A DNA stretch of 38,233 nt, taken from assembly GCA_030612005.1 (NCBI GenBank), contig JAUWOU010000016.1, positions 1-38,233 on the forward strand. Reading direction: 5' to 3'. Under the pieces are notes generated by a model that saw only the letters and a program-made list of their open reading frames with translations, was not told where the DNA came from and searched no databases. A program made the position numbers and the translations under genes. Shown here in pieces: positions 7,648-16,133 of this stretch; the first letter of the stretch is position 1, and every line of letters starts with the position of its first letter. The stretch is from Candidatus Thorarchaeota archaeon. Its GTDB lineage: Archaea; Asgardarchaeota; Thorarchaeia; Thorarchaeales; Thorarchaeaceae.

Positions 7648-8100
7648 TTAGTACTTTTCAAGTTCTGGGATTGCTTTTGAGAGTTCCACCTTCAATGTTG
7701 AAGACAATTTATCCATGTATGACCTACCAATGTCGGTCAATTCTCGTCCCTGTCTACCGCGTTTCTTGACAAAACCAGCTCTTTCGAGTTGCTGAAGTGC
7801 AGTCCTGATGATTGCACCACCACTCTTCTGGAACTTGTTTGGTTTTGTCCCACGTCTCTTCCTGCCACCGTACTCAACCCGAAGTTTCTCAGTTCCGATA
7901 GGTCCGTTGAGATAGATCTTCCTGAGGATGCTAGCACATCTGACGAACCAGAAATCTGCATCATCTGGAGCTCTCTCCTTGTGAGAACCAGTTTTCACAA
8001 ACGGTGCCCATTCTGGAGGGGCTATCTCTTCTCTGGACTTAAGGTCCTGAGCGAGTCGTTGTACCAATATGTTGGCTGGAATATCGTAGACTGTGGGCAT
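7648..8100 (-). CDS. rps19e: Small ribosomal subunit protein S19e
   Basis: S19e, a winged-helix-type small subunit protein. The 150-aa product begins MPTVYDIPANILVQRLA and contains the family blocks APPEWAPFVKTGSHKERAP, DFWFVRCASILRKIY and RTALQQLERAGFVKKRGRQG. Complete and of normal length. The 133-base gap upstream (8101-8233) holds a possible TATA element reading CCTTTTATGG on the minus strand near 8190, so a promoter for the downstream ribosomal operon probably lies there. Confidence 0.97.
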   Translation of the reverse strand: MPTVYDIPANILVQRLAQDLKSREEIAPPEWAPFVKTGSHKERAPDDADFWFVRCASILRKIYLNGPIGTEKLRVEYGGRKRRGTKPNKFQKSGGAIIRTALQQLERAGFVKKRGRQGRELTDIGRSYMDKLSSTLKVELSKAIPELEKY

Positions 8101-8233
8101 TGTCAGTCACCATTTTTCTTGAAGATGAGCCACCTAACACAAAATCGGCCGATGACTTACCTCAAAAGGCTGGAGTCACCGTCTAGAGATGCCATAAAAG
8201 GTTGTCGTTGTGTTAGAGTAAAATCAGGTTGAG

Positions 8234-8515
8234 TTATACTCCTTGACCCGCACGAATCTTGTATATGACCCCAGTGTTTCCTCGAAGCCCTTCAAAAGTA
8301 GCTCCTGTTCTCTCACAAAGGGTGTTCATTAGCTCTTGTTTTGTCTTAGCATCTAGTGCACTACGAAGCATTCTGACCTTGATGTAATTGTGCTTCTTGA
8401 GTAACCTTATGGTTTCCTTCACTAGATTGTCCGAAACCCCACCTTTCCCAATTTGTATCATTGCTGGGTCTTGCCATGCAATACTGATTCTAGTGCGGTG
8501 CTTTTCATTCTTCAT
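8234..8515 (-). CDS. YhbY/CRM-domain RNA-binding protein
   Basis: A 93-aa single CRM (CRS1-YhbY) domain protein, a family linked to ribosome assembly and RNA binding. The core reads MIQIGKGGVSDNLVKET, then LLKKHNYIKVRMLRSAL and a GNTGVIYKI-like end, matching the family's GxxG-type loop and 'H..IKV' strand. It lies between rnp4 (38-base gap) and rps19e in the usual archaeal order. The precise RNA target is unknown. Confidence 0.9.
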   Translation of the reverse strand: MKNEKHRTRISIAWQDPAMIQIGKGGVSDNLVKETIRLLKKHNYIKVRMLRSALDAKTKQELMNTLCERTGATFEGLRGNTGVIYKIRAGQGV

Positions 8516-8553
8516 CGTGCTTCACCGTTCGCGCTTTTTGTTCTCTGATTAAG

Positions 8554-8889
8554 CTATGCTTGTGGCTTAAGATTTGTGAGGAAGTATCTCTTCACGTTTC
8601 CACATTCTATACAAGTCACAACCATGTGTTTTGCTCTATTGTGCCTGATACGCACTCTACAGGTACTCCCTGGAATCAGGATAGATCCACACTTCTTGCA
8701 TAGTCTTCTGCTGATATGCCATGGTATCTTTGTCCTTGTTCGCCGTGCAATCTTACGTGCACTTCTCATCTGAAATCGTGCCACTTCTGGACGACTCTTT
8801 GCATTCCGAAGTGCTTGGTGCCATAGAATCTCCACTCTTGTCTGGGCTAGACGTTTGATTCTCTCTTTAGCGTATCTTCTCTTAGACAA
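8554..8889 (-). CDS. rnp4: Ribonuclease P protein subunit Rpr2/Rpp21 (Rnp4)
   Basis: Protein subunit of archaeal RNase P, which matures tRNA 5' ends. The 111-aa product has a basic helical N-terminus (MSKRRYAKERIKRLAQTRVE) and a zinc-binding ribbon formed by CKKCGS (near residue 64) and CIECG (near 97), separated by a basic RIRHNRAKH segment. Length and motif order are those of Rpr2. It is the first gene of the minus-strand cluster; a TATA-like GATTTAAG near 8930 could drive it. In many archaea it neighbours nep1; here a ~9-kb island separates the two. Confidence 0.94.
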   Translation of the reverse strand: MSKRRYAKERIKRLAQTRVEILWHQALRNAKSRPEVARFQMRSARKIARRTRTKIPWHISRRLCKKCGSILIPGSTCRVRIRHNRAKHMVVTCIECGNVKRYFLTNLKPQA

Positions 8890-9029
8890 GGGTATTCCTC
8901 TTACTATCTCTGAGCATGTTTCAAACTGCTTAAATCGTTCGTGTCTATCTCACCAATGAGGTCACTGAACAGCTGCATAAAATCTTGACAAAGCTAGACA
9001 TTCTTTAAATAAATATTTGAACCAAGATT

Positions 9030-9644
9030 ATGTTCTCTGTATCTCAAGCTGCGCTCAGGTTAGGAGTGTGTGTCCGGACCATCCATCGATGGGACCGGGC
9101 AGGCAAGCTCCATTGTTTTAGAACTGTGGGAGGGCATCGCCGAATCCCTCTCTCAGAGATCAATCGACTCCTTGGACTCATGCATCGTGACCTCATCGAA
9201 CAACCAACAAAGAAACGTTGTGCCATCTATGCCCGAGTTTCCAGCCATCGTCAGAAGAAAGCTGGTGATCTTGACCGCCAACTCAAAACCCTCACAAAGG
9301 AATGTCGGACACGCTTCAAGATTCGTCCTCTGGTCTTCACCGATGTTGGTTCTGGACTCAGTATGCTACGACGCGGACTCGCCAAATTCTTCAGACTTGC
9401 CAAGAACGGTTCTATCCACACACTTCTCATCACACACAGAGATAGGCTGACTCGTTTTGGCTTGGAACTCCTAGAACGTATTCTCAATGATTATGGCATC
9501 AGGTTGGAGGTTCTTTATCAACCCAAACAGCAATCCCCGCAGGAAGAACTTGTCACCGACCTTATGGCACTCATCGCTTCCTTTTCAGGTCGGGTCTATG
9601 GACTTCGAGCTGCGGCTCACAGATCGTCATTGCTCATTGAATAA
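9030..9644 (+). CDS. tnpA: IS607-family serine recombinase (TnpA)
   Basis: Transposase of the IS607 type. Residues 1-50 are a MerR-like helix-turn-helix (MFSVSQAALRLGVCVRTIHR, then GKLHCFRTVGGHRRIP). The serine recombinase domain follows with nucleophile Ser in CAIYARVSSHRQ (about residues 65-76), LLITHRDRLTRFGLELLE and the C-terminal IASFSGRVYGLR. The 204-aa length is normal and no frameshift is visible, so it may be active. A TATA-like AT-rich stretch (TTTAAATAAATATTTG) lies at 9004-9019. Unlike standard IS607, the next gene is not tnpB but a large RecB-like protein; a tnpB lies 6.5 kb downstream in the same orientation. Confidence 0.95.
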   Translation: MFSVSQAALRLGVCVRTIHRWDRAGKLHCFRTVGGHRRIPLSEINRLLGLMHRDLIEQPTKKRCAIYARVSSHRQKKAGDLDRQLKTLTKECRTRFKIRPLVFTDVGSGLSMLRRGLAKFFRLAKNGSIHTLLITHRDRLTRFGLELLERILNDYGIRLEVLYQPKQQSPQEELVTDLMALIASFSGRVYGLRAAAHRSSLLIE

Positions 9645-9771
9645 CTTCCCAATATTCCGTATCAGTTTCTGTAATCAGTACAATCTCCAGATATAATGTA
9701 GATGAAAGAAGTGGTCGGGGTACTTCCCTAACAGCTACTTGAAATATCATTCTGTGCCAAAAATGTTCTTG

Positions 9772-9789
9772 CATTTCAAAGTTGAAATG
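9772..9789. promoter_or_regulatory. Perfect palindrome upstream of RecB-like gene
   Basis: CATTTCAAAGTTGAAATG has two 8-base arms (CATTTCAA / TTGAAATG) around AG. It lies 31 bases upstream of the GTG start at 9821, next to a TATA-like GTTTATTAG (9791-9799) about 25 bases before that start. This spacing suggests a leaderless transcript whose promoter is overlapped by an operator. The regulator is unknown. Confidence 0.5.
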
Positions 9790-9820
9790 TGTTTATTAGT
9801 AATCAGAACCTGATTGTAGT

Positions 9821-12800
9821 GTGGCTCCCAGAAATTCACAGATTAAATATCCTGACAGAGCAATGAAGCTGTCTAAGATTTCTGCAATGAATACGCTACT
9901 TTATTTCATCAAAAATGGAGCTGATATTCTTCCTAAGAAATATGAAACGTCACTTGTGGTTTGGGAAGAGACTGTAAGGAAAAGAGCTGAACTAAGTAAA
10001 GAAAAAGATCCAGACAGATTTGTACCTGTTTGTGATGTTGAAAAATATCTGAGAAAGAATTTCCTTTCTGTAGTCTTCAATACTACGGCTCTTTATGGGA
10101 ACACGGAGACTAAGAGAGTATATTCATGGAAGGAAGGGGCAATCGGTCCATTGAATGTCCTGTTGAACATAGCAGGTGCGCACCTCAGGTTTCTTGCAAT
10201 GATAAGATATCCGTTCCCTTTGCCTAAAAAAGGGGGGGTTAGAAGGACCAACAAGAATGGAAAGCAATACTTCCAAACAAATCATGTGTACTGTGGTACA
10301 AAAAATCGTCCCACAGTGATCATCACACATCCCATGCTCCCATCACTGGATTTTGTGGATGCAATTCGAGGTCATTTAGTAGAACTCTGCCGACAATGTT
10401 TCATCCATTCTGTCCCTATTAGTATCGCTTCTAACTACATCAAGCTCCTGACCTTCCGATTGAGGCCGCTACTAGACAGGTTCTATTTGGCTGGTTTTGA
10501 GAAGAGGAAACAGACCTTGGAATTCACAAAGAAATCATTGGCTACCTTAGAATCAGTGTTGAAGAGAGTCAAAGGGCAACATGGGATCACATCAGGATAT
10601 CCAATACGGATGACAGGTAGTCTAGATGACACAAACCCCCTCTCTATTGGACTGGACGAACTTGTTGGAAATATCAATAATGTAAGGATACATTCGATTG
10701 TTACAAACCGTCGAAACAAACACTTGGTCGATGGAGATGATGTAGCGCAATTTGCCAGTAAGATAAACACAGCTAGGTCTCGACTAGGGACACAGATCCA
10801 TAAACGGTTAGCTTGGGGGACAACTCAACCTTCCTCTGCAATGAGTGTAATGTTGGGGGGGGATTATCTAGCAAAAGACAAGACGGGATACATCTTGGCC
10901 GCCGAGATACCTGTGAATTCAGGACGTGGAAAGGTAGACTACACACTCATTGTTAGGAGAATACCCAAGTACATGGAAAACATACCTGACTCTACCTCAG
11001 GTTATTGGCCTCCCAGACTTGTTCTAGATATTAAGACGAAGACCGCATTCAATTGGGGGATCAGTGCTAAGACCCATAACTCGGACAAGTCCTTTATCGT
11101 AGACTTCCCATTTACACGAAGGTTTCTAACTGATTCAGAATGGGATATTCTCATCAAGAATACTCCATCTCTAAAGGAACAGAAACAAGTAGATGCTTAT
11201 TCTGAAGCGTTATTACAAGAGTATAAGGCAATCGCAAAAGATGACCATACACCACCCTCATCAATTCTAAAAGGAATAATTCTTGTTGATGGTCATGAAT
11301 TCACCTCACGCTCAAGACGCATCTTACCCAAATTCATCAAGACTGTTTACAAACAAGTACACCAAGACCTAGTGGAAATGCGTACAAAGAAACCAACTGG
11401 GGAGTTGAAATACCCTCGAACGTTGTTTGAACCTACATTTAGGTGGGCACTAAAAACTCGAATCGCAATTGTGCTCGCTCCTTTCACAATTCCGAAAGGT
11501 AGTTCTCTTCAAGACTTTCTACCTCTACCCATTCCTCTACACGCATTCACTGAATTAAACCCATTTGAGCATAGTTGTAACGGAGTGAAGCGGTTTATTC
11601 TATACCTTTCTGCTGATGGTGTGAGCTCTCCAGGCGATAGTGCAGGTTGGATTGCACAGCATTGGCATGGGTTGAAGTTTGCTTACGAGCTTGCTCACAA
11701 ACGCAATTTCAGGAGGGTGGTCTGGATTGATCTTGCAGGACAATTTACAGACGAGGTGATTCGAGCTGCTACATTGCGATTGGATTTTCATCATGAAAGA
11801 GTAGTGAAATTCTGTAATGATATCAAGTTCTTAGATTTTTCAGCAGAGAAAGAGAATGCACTATTTTCAGGAAACGAACTACCTTCGGTAGACTCGATAG
11901 GATCTCGTATCAAGAACTGTGATCTCGTTATTGTGTCAGGTATCGATACCATTAGACAGATTGCTCCAAAGGAACTCGAAGGGTTAGTTGATTCGCTGTC
12001 GATACACATAGCGAAGGCAACATCTTTACAAAAAACATGCACGCTTTGGTTTGGAACCCCTCAACCCCTCGCTACTACTTCAGAGCTGTACAAGCGGCCG
12101 CAACTGCGACCATTTAGATACGATTCACCTTTACAACCATACATCAATGAGATAGTAATTAATATCCCACTCCCACCTAGAAAGGGAAAAAGTAAGGTTC
12201 CAATATATGATCATGTAAGAGGATTGGTGTCCATTGTTCCGGATATGAAAAAAGGAATTAGATGTACAACAATTGGAATTCCTCCTTTGATTGGATGGTC
12301 CAAACGATTCCTGTCACGAGCGCCATCTGATAAAGAGCAGAAGTTGATGGATAGACTTCGTGCTAGACCACCTAGCGCATTTCGTTGGTTGAAATCTCAA
12401 GGAACACCCATGTTCAGTAATGACATGGCAATTGAGTTATTTCCTTTCTTAGAGCCTTGGATACATAAATCAATCAAATCTTCTAAACCTGAAGATATCA
12501 AAATAGATCAGAATTTGGAGAGCTTAAAGGTTAAGAAGAAGAAGTTGGGTAGAAAAAGGGGGACAAAGGGATACAAGGGACCCAATTCACGTTTGACATT
12601 TTCAGTAAATTTGTGTAAACCATCCCCTAGTTCAATAAACACAAAGAGAGAGTATGGACAGACAGAATTGATTCTCAAACCGCTTGAATCAACTCCACTC
12701 CCTCCTCATCCTTCTGAGTTAGAAGATTCAACGTTCTCAAGTGATGAAGCTGCAAGAATTGAACTAATACGGTTACAAGACACCTGCAAATTATTACAAG

Positions 12801-14101
12801 GTCTTGCTTCAAGTTCACCTTATTTGAAGGAGCAATGTAAAGAGTTTGTCAAGGTCTTAGCAAAAGCTGTCAAACTTCCATCGATGGATATGTTACAGAA
12901 GTTTACTGAATTCTTCAAGAATAGCAGATACTTCAATCAAATCTGGTACAGATTGCTTTGGGGAAGGGATTGGTTGGATGGTTGGCCAATGCCAAGAGCT
13001 CTGAAGAGCAAAATGGCGAAGTTGCGAGTCGACAGAAAAGACGTGCTTCAGTACTATGGTAATTATCTTATTTTCATGATAGCAAGCTTGGCTGAACATT
13101 ATGATCTTCACCAAACAGAGCTACAGTTTCTTTGGGAGATGGTTCGGTCATGGGTAACATTGCAGATGGGAGCAAAACCCAGAGCAGGAGTACAACCTGA
13201 ATCAGAATATGATACTGCTAGTGTATATGCACAACTTAAAGCAAAAGCTACTTTTTGGAATAGAACACCATATCCAACAACTACAACCCTGTCTGACATC
13301 CGATATGGTCTACGTGTTGATGTAACAAAGAGCAATCCTGGTAACTATCGCTGGTATATTTTTGAAGATGGGGCCTATAGCAAACGGTTCGTAGCTGGAT
13401 GTGTTGAACAAAGTGCTGTTAAGTTAGGGCCATTACCACTGATAAGAGCGAATACGGTGACATCACTTGATGAGATATCTTCTCTTGCAGATTTCGAGTT
13501 CACGAACTGTATGGTTCGTCCTTTTTTGATAGCTGAACATCAAGGTATCAATATTCTTTACGAAACAGAACAAGCACTTCAAGGTAAAAAGGAACTTGTT
13601 GCATTTACAAATCCATCCTCATTTAATTGGGATCCTGTAGGGATGATTCGTTATGGAACTAGGTCACGAAATGCAACTGCTAGATTGAGGTACATCAAAG
13701 TCCTCACTTTGGGGATGCAGTATCCTTCTATTCAAAATCAACTACTCCCAGAACGACCTGCTGATTTTGGTGAGAGAATATTCGAGCATATCAAGACGAT
13801 TAGTATCCAGACTCAAGATGTAACTAGAGTGAAATGCAGATTGGAAGGTACAATTGACAAAGGAAGTATTTCATTCGAAGCTCGTACAAAAAAGCGGTGG
13901 ACCAAGGTCGGGCAGAATATTGACCATAAGGATAGGAATCAAGCTATACAAGCACTTCTTTTACCATACAACCAAGGGATTGCGGTTCAAGGAAAATATT
14001 CGTGGGACCCATTATCAGATTTTCATTTTCGGTTTGGAGGAGAAGAGCTTAGAAAAGAAGTAGTTTCTAGAATCCAACTTGATAAGGAGGAAGGTGTATG
14101 A
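9821..14101 (+). CDS. Large RecB-type PD-(D/E)XK nuclease with degenerate RadA-like domain
   Basis: No family name is recognisable over the full 1426 aa, but the middle carries a complete RecB/Cas4-type nuclease signature: His327 (LGTQIHKRL), Glu362 and Asp373 (AAEIPVNSGRGKVDYTLIV), Asp403-x-Lys405 (LVLDIKTKT) and the QxxxY motif Gln456-Tyr460. Residues ~590-760 resemble a Rad51/RadA core: RRVVWIDLAGQFTDEVIRAA parallels the 'VIYIDTEGTFRPERI' strand and CDLVIVSGIDTIRQ the Walker B strand, but the Walker A position reads SSPGDSAGW, so nucleotide binding is probably lost. A basic patch (KVKKKKLGRKRGTKGYKG) lies near 905-925. The C-terminal 500 residues are unassigned. Start is GTG with no Shine-Dalgarno (likely leaderless). 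The stop is one base from the start of the RadA-like gene, implying a functional pair. Confidence 0.75.
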   Translation: MAPRNSQIKYPDRAMKLSKISAMNTLLYFIKNGADILPKKYETSLVVWEETVRKRAELSKEKDPDRFVPVCDVEKYLRKNFLSVVFNTTALYGNTETKRVYSWKEGAIGPLNVLLNIAGAHLRFLAMIRYPFPLPKKGGVRRTNKNGKQYFQTNHVYCGTKNRPTVIITHPMLPSLDFVDAIRGHLVELCRQCFIHSVPISIASNYIKLLTFRLRPLLDRFYLAGFEKRKQTLEFTKKSLATLESVLKRVKGQHGITSGYPIRMTGSLDDTNPLSIGLDELVGNINNVRIHSIVTNRRNKHLVDGDDVAQFASKINTARSRLGTQIHKRLAWGTTQPSSAMSVMLGGDYLAKDKTGYILAAEIPVNSGRGKVDYTLIVRRIPKYMENIPDSTSGYWPPRLVLDIKTKTAFNWGISAKTHNSDKSFIVDFPFTRRFLTDSEWDILIKNTPSLKEQKQVDAYSEALLQEYKAIAKDDHTPPSSILKGIILVDGHEFTSRSRRILPKFIKTVYKQVHQDLVEMRTKKPTGELKYPRTLFEPTFRWALKTRIAIVLAPFTIPKGSSLQDFLPLPIPLHAFTELNPFEHSCNGVKRFILYLSADGVSSPGDSAGWIAQHWHGLKFAYELAHKRNFRRVVWIDLAGQFTDEVIRAATLRLDFHHERVVKFCNDIKFLDFSAEKENALFSGNELPSVDSIGSRIKNCDLVIVSGIDTIRQIAPKELEGLVDSLSIHIAKATSLQKTCTLWFGTPQPLATTSELYKRPQLRPFRYDSPLQPYINEIVINIPLPPRKGKSKVPIYDHVRGLVSIVPDMKKGIRCTTIGIPPLIGWSKRFLSRAPSDKEQKLMDRLRARPPSAFRWLKSQGTPMFSNDMAIELFPFLEPWIHKSIKSSKPEDIKIDQNLESLKVKKKKLGRKRGTKGYKGPNSRLTFSVNLCKPSPSSINTKREYGQTELILKPLESTPLPPHPSELEDSTFSSDEAARIELIRLQDTCKLLQGLASSSPYLKEQCKEFVKVLAKAVKLPSMDMLQKFTEFFKNSRYFNQIWYRLLWGRDWLDGWPMPRALKSKMAKLRVDRKDVLQYYGNYLIFMIASLAEHYDLHQTELQFLWEMVRSWVTLQMGAKPRAGVQPESEYDTASVYAQLKAKATFWNRTPYPTTTTLSDIRYGLRVDVTKSNPGNYRWYIFEDGAYSKRFVAGCVEQSAVKLGPLPLIRANTVTSLDEISSLADFEFTNCMVRPFLIAEHQGINILYETEQALQGKKELVAFTNPSSFNWDPVGMIRYGTRSRNATARLRYIKVLTLGMQYPSIQNQLLPERPADFGERIFEHIKTISIQTQDVTRVKCRLEGTIDKGSISFEARTKKRWTKVGQNIDHKDRNQAIQALLLPYNQGIAVQGKYSWDPLSDFHFRFGGEELRKEVVSRIQLDKEEGV

Positions 14102-14102
14102 G

Positions 14103-15077
14103 ATGAGAAGAATTCTGAAACGAACCCCTCTTGATCAGGTTCCTGATCTTTCAGATGATATTCATTCAAGACTTGAAAAGATAGGCATCACTACTGCGGA
14201 ACTTCTAGCACATGGTTTTCAAGAAGGAGTATCATCCAATATTGGAATTTCAACAGAGAGAATGTTGGAACTCACCAGGCTTGCAAGGCAGGTAATTGGC
14301 CTTGGTGATTTCAGGACTGCTTCTGAAATGAAAGAGAAAGATGCTACTTTACTTGAAACTGGGTTCGAGTGTGTTGACAATGCTCTAGATGGAGGTTTTA
14401 GAGCTGGAAGTATTATTGAGTTACAAGGTCAACAATGGGCTGGAAAAACGCTAATGTGTTCTCATCTGGCGATAAGAGCACAACTCATCAAAACCGATAA
14501 TGGTTCTGTACCAAAGGTAATCTGGTACGACAGCGACCAGAGTTACAGGAAGAAAAGAATCAAAGAGATAGCATACCGATATCGGATAGACCCCAAAGTA
14601 GCTCTACGCAATATCATTCTATTTGATATCAAAAAGAAAGGCAAAATGGAACCTGATTTCGAATCCATGCGTAGAACACTTACACAACACCATGTTTCGC
14701 TTGTGATCATAGATTCACTTCGTGGTGCATTAAAGTACTTGGAAACTCCTTCCACTCTCAAGAACTATGTCGCCAAAATAAATCAAATGGCTTTAACTAC
14801 TGGCACTCTTTTTGTTTATACTAATAGGTCACAGATTGTGTTCAGCAGGAGTTCAACACCGAAACACAAACGAAATGGTCCATTGTCAATAGAGGTTGAT
14901 TATGGCCTCCAATTCTACCTAAATAGAGAGCGAGAAAGAATCGTTATCACACGCGATTTTCATGGGGGTTCAGATATGAAATGTGAACTGTATCTTGGTC
15001 CTGGTGGATTCTTTGAGGATCGTGCTTCTCGAAATCTAGAGGTTCAACGTGTACAACGTTACCTAAAAAGAAACTGA
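14103..15077 (+). CDS. RadA/Rad51-like ATPase
   Basis: RecA-superfamily ATPase, 324 aa. The N-terminal ~60 residues resemble the RadA helix-hairpin-helix domain (VPDLSDDIHSRLEKIGITTA). The core follows: Walker A GQQWAGKT (109-116), the VIWYDSDQSYRKKRIKEIA strand-helix (about 139-157) matching RadA's 'VIYIDTEGTFR', and Walker B LVIIDSLRG (200-208). A Thr-Asn motif (FVYTNRSQIVF) occupies the place of RadA's 'TNQ'. Divergence from canonical RadA suggests a specialised paralogue. I prefer the ATG at 14103, two bases after the upstream stop, with GGAGG at 14086-14090; in-frame TTG 14079 or GTG 14094 are alternatives. It is coupled to the RecB-like gene and convergent with the next gene. Confidence 0.85.
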   Translation: MRRILKRTPLDQVPDLSDDIHSRLEKIGITTAELLAHGFQEGVSSNIGISTERMLELTRLARQVIGLGDFRTASEMKEKDATLLETGFECVDNALDGGFRAGSIIELQGQQWAGKTLMCSHLAIRAQLIKTDNGSVPKVIWYDSDQSYRKKRIKEIAYRYRIDPKVALRNIILFDIKKKGKMEPDFESMRRTLTQHHVSLVIIDSLRGALKYLETPSTLKNYVAKINQMALTTGTLFVYTNRSQIVFSRSSTPKHKRNGPLSIEVDYGLQFYLNRERERIVITRDFHGGSDMKCELYLGPGGFFEDRASRNLEVQRVQRYLKRN

Positions 15078-15085
15078 GATTTTCT

Positions 15086-15742
15086 CTAGGATCGAGTATC
15101 CAATAACTCATTGATTTTATTCATTACAGATTCAGTATCCAAAGATGGTTCAGCTCCAATAGCAGTTTTCCAGATATGATCAAGCAACTTCTGATTCAAA
15201 CCCCGTTCATTTATAGCTAAGAATTGTTTTATGGCTGTAAGTCCGGCAACTACCTGTTCTATCAGTCTGACATATTCGTATCTCACCGAAAAACTGTTCT
15301 CTTGAGCAGAACGAATGATTTGGGGGATTGTTACCTTTGATCCAAACAAATGCTTCGTTTTCTTTAATGTAATTCTTCGTGTTGAAAAACCAGCATTGTC
15401 GGTTTGGAGTTTCCATAATTCAGCGTCCTGTTCATTTGCGAATAATCTAGATTCCTTCTTGTTAATTCTTCTCTCTGCAATTACAAGAGTGTTGTCAAAT
15501 AAAGGAGGGTAAAGCTTCAGTCCCCTGAACGGTTTAGTTCCAAACACCATTACTCCCATTTTGCGTATAACCCGTTTGTGTCTATCAGGAACCTCAGATG
15601 GTAACAGGGGTTCTTTACCAAATTGTGTGACAAGAAATCCCGACACAAACGTTATGGTCCTATAATCATACTTGAGATCCCAGATTGACTCAAACCTAAT
15701 TCCTTTCTTCTCTTGATTTCCTTTTACTACAGCGGAATTCAC
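15086..15742 (-). CDS. Unknown protein convergent with the RadA-like gene
   Basis: A 218-aa frame, no recognised family. Residues about 20-45 (KYDYRTITFVSGFLVTQFG) and 60-100 look like alternating beta strands with charged loops; the C-terminal half is helical (VRLIEQVVAGLTAIKQFLAI). Its stop lies eight bases from the RadA-like stop. The start is uncertain: GTG at 15742 has no Shine-Dalgarno, while the frame stays open to 15823 and the extra codons (EGLTYDILQSDEFGNETIQ) look protein-like. A GAGGGGG sequence sits where a ribosome site for a non-standard start would be. The iteron-like cluster at 15880-15947 is upstream and may control it or the tnpB on the other strand. Confidence 0.65.
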   Translation of the reverse strand: MNSAVVKGNQEKKGIRFESIWDLKYDYRTITFVSGFLVTQFGKEPLLPSEVPDRHKRVIRKMGVMVFGTKPFRGLKLYPPLFDNTLVIAERRINKKESRLFANEQDAELWKLQTDNAGFSTRRITLKKTKHLFGSKVTIPQIIRSAQENSFSVRYEYVRLIEQVVAGLTAIKQFLAINERGLNQKLLDHIWKTAIGAEPSLDTESVMNKINELLDTRS

Positions 15743-15879
15743 TTGGATAGTTTCATTACCAAATTCATCGCTTTGAAGTATATCATAAGTCAGTCCTTCT
15801 TGTGTGATATTGTTAACCCCCTCTTATTAGAATGACATTCTGCTTTGATATCTACCCACATCCTTTAATCCTTTCGAAC

Positions 15880-15947
15880 CCGTACACCCGTACACATATT
15901 GTTACTTTCTTGTACGGCCGTACACATATTCTGTAAAACCCGTACAC
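15880..15947. repeat. Iteron-like cluster of CCGTACAC motifs
   Basis: CCGTACAC occurs at 15880, 15888, 15918 and 15940. The copies at 15888 and 15918 extend to CCGTACACATATT, a 13-base perfect direct repeat exactly 30 bp apart. The copy at 15918 is also half of a perfect 14-bp palindrome, TGTACGGCCGTACA (15911-15924). The cluster lies in the 391-base gap between the minus-strand unknown gene and the plus-strand tnpB. It could be an operator array, a replication iteron or a transposase-binding end. The rest of this gap is AT-rich. Confidence 0.8.
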
Positions 15948-15979
15948 CATTGCCAATTTTGGTATCTATTTTGTAGGTT

Positions 15980-15991
15980 ACTTATAAAAGA
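15980..15991 (+). promoter_or_regulatory. Probable TATA box upstream of the long tnpB
   Basis: ACTTATAAAAGA is a good archaeal TATA box, located downstream of the iterons and about 145 bases before the tnpB start, so a long 5' leader would be transcribed. Two short direct repeats (GAGTTTATAT near 16043 and 16088) within the leader are additional TATA-like candidates closer to the gene. Confidence 0.45.
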
Positions 15992-16133
15992 GGTCCTTAT
16001 AGAATATCTAATCAAAATAGCACTTTAGCTTCATAATATACGAGTTTATATGTTACTGTTGGTAACTAGTATAGTTCTTAATTTGTATGAGTTTATATCC
16101 CCTTCCAAGGAGAAAATTCTGAGGATATAGTTG

